Positions 37,647 through 45,710 of a stretch of DNA of 64,000 bases are shown here, piece by piece. Each line of letters opens with the position of its first letter. The first letter of the stretch is position 1. The notes beneath the pieces are model-generated. The model did not search any database. It had not been told where the DNA came from and saw only the letters and a list, made by a program, of their open reading frames with translations. The position numbers and the translations under genes were made by a program. Origin of the DNA: Paenarthrobacter aurescens TC1 (lineage in GTDB: Bacteria; Actinomycetota; Actinomycetes; Actinomycetales; Micrococcaceae); assembly GCA_000014925.1 (NCBI GenBank), contig CP000475.1:264238-328237 (forward strand), given 5' to 3'.

Positions 37647-38353
37647 AGGAGCGTGAGGTCCTCGCGGCGGCCGAGGCGGTGTTCGATGCGGAGCGGGCTC
37701 TGCGACGAGCCGCCGAGACTGTCGCCGAGCTCGGCGACGTCGCCGCGTCGTCGCTGCGGGTGCTCGACGACGCCGCCACCGACGCCTTCTACGCCCATCA
37801 GGAGGAGCGACGGGACTTCTACCTGGAGTCTGCCAGTGAGCACCTGGCGCGTCTGCGCAACAGGTCCGGGCTGATGAACGAGCTCGGTGAGGACCTCAGC
37901 CGCCATCTGGCCGCCGCCGGCAGTGCTGTCGAGCGCGCTGGCTGTGAGCTGGCGCGCGGCATCGGGGGCGATGAGCAGCAATGCGAGGTCCGTGTACTGC
38001 GCACCCAGATCGACGTCCTGAGCGAGGTTGTAACGCTGGCGCGACCCGTCGCGGACCAGATCATCCGCCACGCCAAGCAGGCCGCCGAGTCGTCGGCCGC
38101 TACCGACGCGCTCATGCTCCTCGACTCGCGCGTCCACCACGCTGGACAGCGGGTCAACCGGGCTGACGAGGATGTGTCGATGATGCGCTCGGTGATTGAG
38201 CGTGCACAGTCACGCGCACGGGCCTCGGCGGAGCTCGCTGGCTCGCTCAGTTACGCGGCCACCCACTCGCCGGCCGGCCAGTCATGGTCCAGCGGTGCCC
38301 CGCAGCAGATCCCCCAGCCAGTCAAGCCGGCAGACCCTGGCATCGCCATTTGA
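37643..38353 (+). CDS. Coiled-coil helical protein, unknown
   Basis: A 236-residue, almost entirely helical protein, rich in Ala, Glu and Arg with heptad-like spacing and no membrane segment; the tail from about residue 205 is Pro/Ser rich. It overlaps the small upstream gene by 4 nt and lies in the backbone operon started by element a. I do not recognise it. A structural or partner-binding role is possible. Confidence 0.6.
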   Translation: MKEREVLAAAEAVFDAERALRRAAETVAELGDVAASSLRVLDDAATDAFYAHQEERRDFYLESASEHLARLRNRSGLMNELGEDLSRHLAAAGSAVERAGCELARGIGGDEQQCEVRVLRTQIDVLSEVVTLARPVADQIIRHAKQAAESSAATDALMLLDSRVHHAGQRVNRADEDVSMMRSVIERAQSRARASAELAGSLSYAATHSPAGQSWSSGAPQQIPQPVKPADPGIAI

Positions 38354-38502
38354 GAGGAAGGTCTACGTGCCATGGGTGATCGCACACACCGATCGAAGCC
38401 GTCGCCCTTCACCAAGGTCGCATCAAGTCCCTCGCGGTGGATGCCCGCCGACTCGTCAGGCCAAACAGGACCACCGCGGCGCCACATCGGTAGCCGCCCA
38501 CC

Positions 38503-38535
38503 TGTCCGATCCGTCGCGCTGACGGTTGCTTCTCC
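38503..38535 (+). promoter_or_regulatory. Backbone upstream element, copy b
   Basis: TGTCCGATC-N11-CGGTTGCTTCTCC, exact in both blocks. It stands 40 nt before the DUF4192 gene. Confidence 0.68.
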
Positions 38536-38574
38536 AGAAAACGTCCCGTTCAACCTGAACAGGTGGGCTCACTG

Positions 38575-39627
38575 ATGAAGAACACGCTCACGATCCGCTC
38601 GCACGACGAGCTGATCTCGCATATCCCGCACATGCTGGGTTTCCAGCCTGAGGCGAGCATGATCTGTCTCCCGTTCGGCGGCGGCCCGACCGCGCGCCTG
38701 GATCTCCCCGACTCCCCCGAGTCGATGAGGCTGTTCCTGCAGCAGATGTCCGACGTCTACCTCGGTCGCCACCCGACGCGCCGCCTCGCACTGGTCGCGT
38801 TCGGCGAGGACAGCCGGGCCTGTCTCGAAGCCCTCGCCGCTCTGGGCGAGACTCTGGTCAGCCACGACCGCGGTCCCGAGGTGGGTCCCATGCTCTGGGT
38901 CAACGGCGTGGAGTGGTTCGACGTTCTCACCGGCACCAGCGGGACCGTCGATCCGAGCGTCCGTGCCGGGATCGACGCCGAGTACGCCCTGATGGGTCGC
39001 GTCATGCCCACTGGCCGGCGCGAGGACCTCGCGGCCGCGTTGCAGGGTGATCCCACTGCGGTCGCCGAGCACCTGCTCGCGGCCGAGGCCCGTGTGCGGG
39101 ACATGGACCTGGCCGCTCTCCAGGCCGAGGCCGGGTGGCTGGGCGAGCGGCTTGACCAGTTCGGCCACGATCGGGAGTACCTCTCCGACAGCGACGCGGC
39201 CCGCGTCCTGGCCGTGATCCACGACGGCGGAGCCCGCAACGTCGCCGAGATGCGGATGACCCGCGAGAACGCGCCGGTCTTCTCCGAGCTCTGGCACGAC
39301 CTGGTGCGTCGCGCACCCGTGGAGGTGCGCGATGCCGCTGCGGCGATGCTGGCGCTCAGCTCCTACCTGCAGGGCAAGGGTGCGCAGGCGTGGGTCGCGC
39401 TCGATCAGATCTCCGAGGCACGCCCACCGCTGGCCGACCTGATCGCGACCGCCCTCGAGCAGGCGATCGACCCGCGGGAGTGGGAGCAGGCGATGCACCA
39501 GGCCGCTCCTGGCGCCCTGATGCAGCAGGCTGCCTTGCGGGACATGAACCCGGCGGAGCGCCGCACTCACGAGGCGCACGACGCCCACGGTGTCGATGGA
39601 CCGGAGTCGTCGGCGCCGGGCCGCTGA
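38575..39627 (+). CDS. DUF4192-family protein
   Basis: A 350-residue protein with the DUF4192 opening: L-T-I-R-S-H-D-E-L-I-S-H-I-P-H-M-L-G-F, then S-M-I-C-L-P-F-G-G-G. The family is common in Actinobacteria, in chromosomes and in mobile elements, and has no agreed function. The ATG at 38575 gives the normal family start; GTG 38563 is upstream in frame. Element b precedes it. It probably heads a unit with the small gene at 39648. Confidence 0.78.
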   Translation: MKNTLTIRSHDELISHIPHMLGFQPEASMICLPFGGGPTARLDLPDSPESMRLFLQQMSDVYLGRHPTRRLALVAFGEDSRACLEALAALGETLVSHDRGPEVGPMLWVNGVEWFDVLTGTSGTVDPSVRAGIDAEYALMGRVMPTGRREDLAAALQGDPTAVAEHLLAAEARVRDMDLAALQAEAGWLGERLDQFGHDREYLSDSDAARVLAVIHDGGARNVAEMRMTRENAPVFSELWHDLVRRAPVEVRDAAAAMLALSSYLQGKGAQAWVALDQISEARPPLADLIATALEQAIDPREWEQAMHQAAPGALMQQAALRDMNPAERRTHEAHDAHGVDGPESSAPGR

Positions 39628-39647
39628 GAAGGACGGAGACCAGACCC

Positions 39648-39806
39648 TTGAAGACCAATCGTTCGCGACTGGAGCGGCGCCTCGCGCGGTTCCTCGCCCT
39701 CACTCCCCCACCTGCCGCTCACCCTGCGACCGGACCTCCCCGGATCGACGTCATCTACCTCGCCGAGGACGACCAGAACCGACTGGACAGTTGCTTGCGC
39801 GAATAG
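39648..39806 (+). CDS. Small 52-residue backbone protein
   Basis: A TTG start at 39648 follows GAAGGACGGAG. The product begins M-K-T-N-R-S-R-L-E-R-R-L-A-R-F-L and ends D-Q-N-R-L-D-S-C-L-R-E. It has a basic helix, then a Pro-rich linker and an acidic C-terminal part (I-D-V-I-Y-L-A-E-D-D). It lies 20 nt after the DUF4192 gene, likely cotranscribed. The family is not recognised. Confidence 0.55.
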   Translation: MKTNRSRLERRLARFLALTPPPAAHPATGPPRIDVIYLAEDDQNRLDSCLRE

Positions 39807-39843
39807 ACGCTATGCGGTGCGGTTGTCAAGCGACCATCCCCGT

Positions 39844-39874
39844 GCCTGTGGATTGCCGACCGGTATCCACAGGC
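39844..39874. promoter_or_regulatory. 10-bp perfect inverted repeat with DnaA-box-like arms
   Basis: GCCTGTGGAT and ATCCACAGGC are separated by 11 nt. Each arm contains an ATCCACA core close to the DnaA box TTATCCACA. It lies before the membrane protein gene at 40001. It could be an operator, a replication-related site or a hairpin. Confidence 0.5.
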
Positions 39875-40000
39875 TCGAGGCGCTGCGGTTGCGCTGTCGG
39901 AGGTTCGGTGGACACTCAGAGTGAACGTGTCGGCGCGTTCGGGTCGCGCCGGCTGGTGAGGGCTCCGGCAGGGGTCGCGCCACGAGGGGACGTGAGGGAC

Positions 40001-40912
40001 ATGCGTACGTCGACCAAGGCGATTCGTTTGTGCGCCGTTGTGCCGGCCGGTCTCGCCGGCAGCTTCGTGGCGGTCATCGGTCTGGGATTCCTCCCCGACG
40101 CGGGCCTGGTGCTCGCGTTCGTGGGCACGCTGCTGGTCTCCCTGTTCTTGGCGTGCGGCTTGTTGGAGGCGCCTGCTGCCCGTGTCTTCGGGTTTGCGCG
40201 TGGTCTTCGTCCAGGTGAGCGCGCTGTCCTGGCACCGACGCTGGCGCTCCTTGAGAAGCTCGACCTCGCGCCGGGCCGAGTGCTGGCCCGGCTCGATGAG
40301 GACGCGAGGCTGCCCGCCTCTCCGATTGGTCGCGGCACGGTGATCGTGGAGCCCTGGCTCGTGCAAGGCGTGTACGAGCGGCGTCTGACGCACGAGGATG
40401 CCGCGACGGCGATCGGGCACGCGGTCGCGAGTCAGCGGGTCGGCCCTACGCGGTTCGACCTGGCGGCGCGGCTGTGGGCGCTGCCCTGGACGTTGGTGTA
40501 CGTCGTGGTGCGGCAGATCGCGCGCATCTTCTCCTGGGTGCCCGCTGGCGAGTTCGCGTGGCATCTGCGGGTCGTGGTCGGTGTCGTTGTTGTATTCCAG
40601 GGGTTCCAGCCTGGTGGGGACCCGGTTCTCGGGGTTGCGACCGGTGTACTCGTGGCGCTCAGCTACGTCGCGCCGGCGGCCGATCGGGCTTGGCGCGCGG
40701 TGGTGCGACGCGACGCTGACCGCATCGTCGCCCAGCGCGGCCTCGCGGGATCGTTGATCCACCTCGCGCAGTGGCAGCACGGCTCCGCCTCCTTGGAGCG
40801 GGTACAGCGCATCCGAGCTGCGGCCGCCGAGCAGAGGGCCAAGGACGTCGAGACCACGGCACCCGATGGTCGCGGTGCGCTGGTGCTGGCACACCCCACC
40901 GCATTTCGCTGA
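40001..40912 (+). CDS. Membrane protein resembling an M48 peptidase without its catalytic motif
   Basis: A 303-residue protein with two helices near the N-terminus (about residues 10-55) and two more at about 165-215. Between them is a segment reading T-V-I-V-E-P-W-L-V-Q-G and then E-D-A-A-T-A-I-G-H-A-V-A-S-Q. This looks like the M48 peptidase order, but the zinc motif H-E-x-x-H is replaced by G-H-A-V-A. The ATG at 40001 was chosen because the upstream part of the open frame has no protein texture. Likely an inactive family relative with a scaffold role in the mobile element; this is tentative. Confidence 0.5.
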   Translation: MRTSTKAIRLCAVVPAGLAGSFVAVIGLGFLPDAGLVLAFVGTLLVSLFLACGLLEAPAARVFGFARGLRPGERAVLAPTLALLEKLDLAPGRVLARLDEDARLPASPIGRGTVIVEPWLVQGVYERRLTHEDAATAIGHAVASQRVGPTRFDLAARLWALPWTLVYVVVRQIARIFSWVPAGEFAWHLRVVVGVVVVFQGFQPGGDPVLGVATGVLVALSYVAPAADRAWRAVVRRDADRIVAQRGLAGSLIHLAQWQHGSASLERVQRIRAAAAEQRAKDVETTAPDGRGALVLAHPTAFR

Positions 40913-40934
40913 ACCCGGAGGAGGAACCCCGCTC

Positions 40935-41090
40935 ATGGAGACTGACTTGCACCTCGAGGCTGACCTGTTCTTCGGGCCGTGCAACGACCCCGACTGCCCG
41001 GGAGCAGCTCTCGCTCCACGCCAGCCGCGGCTCGAGCTGGTCTGCCCGGACCGCGCTCAGCTAGGACTGATGGAAGACGGCAGCAAGTAG
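40935..41090 (+). CDS. Small 51-residue protein with possible metal-binding cysteines
   Basis: GGAGGAGG stands 10 nt before ATG 40935. The product contains C-N-D-P-D-C-P and a third Cys in L-E-L-V-C-P-D, a possible zinc site. It follows the membrane protein gene by 22 nt and is convergent with the methylase/helicase/HEPN operon. The family is not recognised. Confidence 0.55.
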   Translation: METDLHLEADLFFGPCNDPDCPGAALAPRQPRLELVCPDRAQLGLMEDGSK

Positions 41091-41121
41091 TCCCGCTGGT
41101 CGCCGTCGCGGCCTTGTGCTC

Positions 41122-42213
41122 TCAGACGAGCGCCCGCGCCTTGTCGAGGTGCGCAGCGAACTGCTTGGTCTTGCGCTTCCGGCCGAAGGTTTGAAGCGTG
41201 GCGGCGTCGAGGTCGTCGGCGCCGACGGCCACCGCGCTCCTCTTGAGAAGGCGCATGGCGTTGGCGATCTCGACCGTGCTGATCTGGGTGAATGGTCGAT
41301 CGACGGTGCTGTCGTTGGGGCGGAACTCGCCCCATGTCTTTGGGTCGAGGTCGGCCGGCCACACGAACTTGTCCGCGTCGACGAGAAGTCCGGTCTGCCT
41401 GATCTGGTAGGTCAGCTTCTTCTCGCGTGCCGGCCACAACCGCTGGACGCCGAACGACGCGGCGGTGAGCTGCGCGAGCCTGTCGATGTGGATCGGTCCC
41501 TCGAACTCGACGATCTCAGTCGCGACGGCGCGCACCTTCTCTTTGGCGGCCTTCTTCGGCAGGTCGTCGAGCACTGAGACGTCGCCGACGATCACGACAG
41601 TCCATGGCTCGAACTCGAAGCGGCCCGAGCCGATGGTTGGCGTGCTTGCCGCATCGCCGCGCGTCAGTGTGACCGGGTCGGGACGGACCACGTCAGCGTC
41701 CTCGCTGGCGGAGGGCTCCGGGGTGACGACCGGCGCGGGTTGTGTGGACTCGGCGTGGGCTGCGACGCCCTTCTCCTCCGCCAGGGCGTGGAACGCCTCG
41801 TCGCGAAGATCGGTCGCACCGGCAACGCCCTCGCTGTCCCCGAAGTGCTCCAGCAGTCGCACGGCGAAGTCGTGGGTGCGCCAGGCGTCCAGGGTGGTCA
41901 GCTCGTCGTGGTGCGCCCAGCGGTTGCGCACGATCCGCAGCTCGCTGCCCAGAGCGCTCACCAGGCGAGTGTGGTTGTCGAAGGGGAAGCCTAGGTTGCC
42001 GAGTCGTTCGGTGAGGGCTTTGAGCTGGGACTGAAGGTCTGTCGCGACGTACGACTTCGGGGTTTTGCCACGCATCTTGTCGAGTTCGGAGAGCACGGTT
42101 GGCCATGGCAGTCCACCCAGGCTCGGGGCGAGCCTCGCCCCGATGATCGGGTCGAGTCGCTGTGCGAGGTGGTGCAGGCCCTTGTCGATGGAGTGGCGTG
42201 CCTCGAAGGCCAT
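41122..42213 (-). CDS. Swt1-type HEPN plus DUF3320 protein of a defence-like operon
   Basis: A 363-residue protein. The N-terminal part (about 1-125) has the HEPN motif R-N-R-W-A-H (R-x4-H), as in Swt1-family domains. A Pro/Ala-rich linker follows, then a DUF3320-like domain (about 235-340) with G-P-I-H-I-D-R-L-A-Q-L-T-A-A-S-F-G-V. HEPN domains are often RNases in defence systems. It overlaps the helicase stop by 1 nt and is the last gene of the operon methylase-helicase-HEPN. An RNase effector triggered by the other two is an inference. Confidence 0.7.
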   Translation of the reverse strand: MAFEARHSIDKGLHHLAQRLDPIIGARLAPSLGGLPWPTVLSELDKMRGKTPKSYVATDLQSQLKALTERLGNLGFPFDNHTRLVSALGSELRIVRNRWAHHDELTTLDAWRTHDFAVRLLEHFGDSEGVAGATDLRDEAFHALAEEKGVAAHAESTQPAPVVTPEPSASEDADVVRPDPVTLTRGDAASTPTIGSGRFEFEPWTVVIVGDVSVLDDLPKKAAKEKVRAVATEIVEFEGPIHIDRLAQLTAASFGVQRLWPAREKKLTYQIRQTGLLVDADKFVWPADLDPKTWGEFRPNDSTVDRPFTQISTVEIANAMRLLKRSAVAVGADDLDAATLQTFGRKRKTKQFAAHLDKARALV

Positions 42214-45200
42214 CAGAGCAGCTCGCCCGGGAGCTTCGTGCCGGGAATCTGACCCAGCGCTTCTTCCTGGCCGCGAGTGCCCTTGACCGCCATCCAGGTC
42301 ACCAGCCGCACTTCGTGCTTCTCGATGTCCGGCAGGGGCTCACGCGGCGGGGGTGCGGTGATGCCGGCCTCGTCGAGGACCTCGGTCACGAGACCGATGC
42401 GTTGCTCGTCGGTGGCGCCCTGGTTGAGCGCTCCTCGCACTTGTCGAGCGACCTTGGCCGAGGGCACGCTGCGGAGCCTGTTGGCCAAGGAGATCTGCGT
42501 TTCCTTGCCGAGGTAGCCGCCCTTGCGGAGCACCAACGAGTAGGCGTCGCGGAAGGACAGCGGCAGGTCGGGCTGGAAGGCGTTGGGGTCGGTCAGTTCT
42601 TTCCAGGCTGCGTAGACGCTGTCGCGGGCTACCTCCCAGGCGTCGAACGCGTGGTCATAGACGTCCTCGGGCAGCCAGCGGTCGGCGTTGGAGTTCTGCG
42701 GGTCCGCGACGCGCAGTGAGATGAGGGTGTCGGACGAGACGATCGGCTCGCCGTCTTCGGTGAGGCGGAGCGTCCAGTCGTCATGGGCTGGGACGTAGCG
42801 GAACCACGGCTTGGCGCTCTTGCCGATCTTGACGCAGAAGACGTAGCCGTTGCCGTGCACGACCGGATTGACGAAGCCGCTTCCAGATCCATACGGGAGG
42901 GACAGGACGTCGGACTTGAGAACCGGCTCCATGTTGAACGCGCCGAAGAGCCGGCGCCGGTACTCCTCACCGGACAGTGAGGCGCTCGAGCCGCCGGAGT
43001 CGAGAAGCTTCTCGAACTCGTCGATCACCTGGTCGTCGGCGAGGTTGACCTCATGGCCCGGGCCGCGGCCCGGGAGGACCTCTCCCGCTCCGACCGCGGC
43101 GTCTGCGAGCGCGAGCTTTGCCTCCAGGCGGGCCTCCAGTTCGAGGAGGGCATCCAGCCGTTCAGCGGGGAAGAACAGGCCGAGGAAGACGTAGTCGTGC
43201 TTGGAGCCGATGCGGTCGACGCGGCCGTGACGTTGGACGATCCGCATCGGGTTCCACGGCAGGTCGTAGTTGATCATCTGGCCGGCCTGCTGGAGGTTCA
43301 CGCCCTCGGCGAGCACGTCGGTGGTGAACAGGATGTCGAATTCGTCCTTGGCTGACGGCTCGCCGGCGGCGTTGCGGGGTCCGGCTGTGGCGGGGGCGAA
43401 TCCGGCGATGGTCGACGCGCGGCCGCCCTGGTCGACTCCGCCGCTCGCGCCGCGCTCGTGGGTCTTGGCGTAGGAGCCCATGATCGGCGGGGCGACACGG
43501 CCGCGGTAGTCCGACAGCGGTGATCCGGCGGGTGCGTTCTCGATTGCCTTGACGACGGCCTCGTGGATCGGGAGGACGGTGTCGGTGAAGGCGGAGAAGA
43601 TGATGACCTTTCGCCGGTCCGCGTGGGACACCCCGCGTGGGTCGACGCGCTGTGCCTCGGCCGCGATCTGGGTCAGCTCTTCGACGAGACGCTCGACCTT
43701 CGGTTCGAGGCCGTTGATGACGACTTCGGCGAGGTCCCTCAGCTCGCGCAGGAGGATGATGTCGGAGTCGACGTCGGCTTGCAGCTCGGTGAGGTGGTAG
43801 CCGTCGACCGATTCGATCTGGTCGTCCTGGTCGAACTCCAAAACGAACTCATCGAGGTCGTCGGAGTCCGAGGTAACCCATTCGCTGAGCGCCTCGCCCT
43901 TGAGCACGTAGCCCTTGCCCAGCGCCTCGAGGAACGACTCGTGGGAGACGATCATCTTCTCCAGCGAGGCGTGCAACGCCTGGGGGCTGGATTCCAGACG
44001 CTTCAACAGTCCGGACCGCAGGAGGCCTGCGTTGGTGATCTGGTACTCCTGCAGGTCGTGGTCGACGGTGTACATGCTGGACAGGTAGCGCGCCAGCATC
44101 AGCCTCTTGGGGTCGCGGCTGCGGTCCTCCCAGGCTCGCGGCGCGTGGGGGTCGGTCGGGTCGTCGAGGGCGTAGACCATGGCGTCGATCAGGGCGAGGC
44201 CATCGTCGTCGAGGTCGTAGTCGATGCGGCGGACCTTCGGTTGCGGGAACTTGATCGTCGTTGGCTTTCCGTCTGGGCCGATGATCAGTTCGTTGGCGTA
44301 GTGCTCTTTGACGAACTTACGAGTGCGGCGCACGGCGACCTGGTCCATCAGGTCGAACAGATGCTCCGGGGTGAGGTTGGCCGGGTCGATGGCCTGGGCC
44401 TGCTTGATGTACTCGCGAATGCTGGGGATCCCGAGGGAGGCGAACCTGGCGTCGTCACGGATGAAGTACTTGACCAAGGTCTCGAGGTCGCTGAGCGAGT
44501 TGTTGACCGGGGTCGCGGTGAGTAGAACGACGCGTTTGGGACTGCCGGCGGTGATCACACGGTCGACGGCGCCGGAGCGCTGAGCGCCAGAGTTGCGGAG
44601 GTTGTGGGCTTCGTCGATGACGACGAGCGAGTAGTCCTCGACCTCTTGGAGGAACGTGTCGATGGAGCCCCTCTCGGGGTCGAGGCGGTTGCGGACCTCT
44701 TCGTAGGAGTAGACCTTCACCCAGCGGCTGAAGTCGTGGGTCTCGAGGAAGGGCTCCCACATCGAGGACTTCAGCGCGGCGGGAGCGACGATGAGCACGC
44801 GCTGCCGGTTGATGTTCGCGGTCCGGTAGATGACCTCACCGGCAAGGAACGTCTTCCCGAGGCCGACCTCGTCGGCGACCAGCACCCCGCCGTGCTCGTC
44901 GAGGAGGCGCTCCATGCGGGTCACGCCGTCGGCCTGGAAACGGGTGAGGTTCAGACCGGTGCGGACGTTCGAGTTCTCATCGGCGTCGAGGTGCTCGCCG
45001 TAGAGCTCCCATAGCATGCGCAGGTAGACCGACCAAGGGGTGTGTGGGTCCCACAGGCGGCCGTAGAGCTCGGCAAGGTCGTAGGGCTCGCTGAGGTCCC
45101 AGAAGTGCTCGAACCACTCGCGCACCTTGCTGGCCGAGCTGGTGCCACCGCCAGTGCCGAGGTTCAGCTCGGCGTTGTGGGCAAGGCCGGCGTAGGTCAT

Positions 45201-45710
45201 GTTCGAGGAGCCAGCGATGGCGGCCTGAGCCGCGCCGTCCTCGACGAGGTAGGTCTTGCCGTGTAGGAAGCCACCCGTGTACCGACGAACCTCCACTCTT
45301 GCGGCGCCGTCGGGGTCGACGCACTGGAGCCACTCGACCATCCGTTTCGCCTCGGAGGTCGGCACCCGCGCGAAGCCCATCGTGTCTCGCTCGGCCTCCA
45401 GCCAGGCCTGATGGGCAGCGATCGCGGCGTCGCGCCGCGCGTCTTGGTCAGCGTCGCCAGCCGTGATCGCGCGGACTGAGTCCTCTTCGGGCTCGGCGCC
45501 GAGCAGGAGCCGCACTCGCGGCGCGGCCTCCAGCTCGTCCGCGAGCAGCGCGAACCCAGCCGGGTTGATGTACGCCGTGGCTATCGCGATAGGCGGCGCG
45601 GTCACCTTGTTCTGTCGCAGGAGGCGGAAGAGCTCGTTGACCTTGTCAGCAACCGTCGTCTCCGGCTCGCTTGGTGCGGCGTTGGTAGCGAAGTCGGGGA
45701 GCTGGGTCAT
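42213..45710 (-). CDS. PLD nuclease - SNF2 helicase fusion
   Basis: An 1165-residue protein. A phospholipase-D-type nuclease domain comes first, with H-G-K-T-Y-L-V-E-D near residue 150 and G-S-S-N-M-T-Y. A SNF2-like helicase follows: Walker A D-E-V-G-L-G-K-T near 277, D-E-A-H near 366, L-L-T-A-T-P-V-N-N, and the C-terminal motif R-H-G-R-V-D-R-I-G-S. The true ATG is at 45710 (the open frame extends further up), overlapping the methylase stop by 4 nt. Such fusions occur in DISARM-like and restriction-like systems. It probably translocates on and cuts unmodified DNA. Confidence 0.83.
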   Translation of the reverse strand: MTQLPDFATNAAPSEPETTVADKVNELFRLLRQNKVTAPPIAIATAYINPAGFALLADELEAAPRVRLLLGAEPEEDSVRAITAGDADQDARRDAAIAAHQAWLEAERDTMGFARVPTSEAKRMVEWLQCVDPDGAARVEVRRYTGGFLHGKTYLVEDGAAQAAIAGSSNMTYAGLAHNAELNLGTGGGTSSASKVREWFEHFWDLSEPYDLAELYGRLWDPHTPWSVYLRMLWELYGEHLDADENSNVRTGLNLTRFQADGVTRMERLLDEHGGVLVADEVGLGKTFLAGEVIYRTANINRQRVLIVAPAALKSSMWEPFLETHDFSRWVKVYSYEEVRNRLDPERGSIDTFLQEVEDYSLVVIDEAHNLRNSGAQRSGAVDRVITAGSPKRVVLLTATPVNNSLSDLETLVKYFIRDDARFASLGIPSIREYIKQAQAIDPANLTPEHLFDLMDQVAVRRTRKFVKEHYANELIIGPDGKPTTIKFPQPKVRRIDYDLDDDGLALIDAMVYALDDPTDPHAPRAWEDRSRDPKRLMLARYLSSMYTVDHDLQEYQITNAGLLRSGLLKRLESSPQALHASLEKMIVSHESFLEALGKGYVLKGEALSEWVTSDSDDLDEFVLEFDQDDQIESVDGYHLTELQADVDSDIILLRELRDLAEVVINGLEPKVERLVEELTQIAAEAQRVDPRGVSHADRRKVIIFSAFTDTVLPIHEAVVKAIENAPAGSPLSDYRGRVAPPIMGSYAKTHERGASGGVDQGGRASTIAGFAPATAGPRNAAGEPSAKDEFDILFTTDVLAEGVNLQQAGQMINYDLPWNPMRIVQRHGRVDRIGSKHDYVFLGLFFPAERLDALLELEARLEAKLALADAAVGAGEVLPGRGPGHEVNLADDQVIDEFEKLLDSGGSSASLSGEEYRRRLFGAFNMEPVLKSDVLSLPYGSGSGFVNPVVHGNGYVFCVKIGKSAKPWFRYVPAHDDWTLRLTEDGEPIVSSDTLISLRVADPQNSNADRWLPEDVYDHAFDAWEVARDSVYAAWKELTDPNAFQPDLPLSFRDAYSLVLRKGGYLGKETQISLANRLRSVPSAKVARQVRGALNQGATDEQRIGLVTEVLDEAGITAPPPREPLPDIEKHEVRLVTWMAVKGTRGQEEALGQIPGTKLPGELL

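Noticed and set aside
38372..38575. 67-codon frame before the DUF4192 gene
   Set aside because: No ribosome site, low-complexity product, and it runs through the upstream element b.
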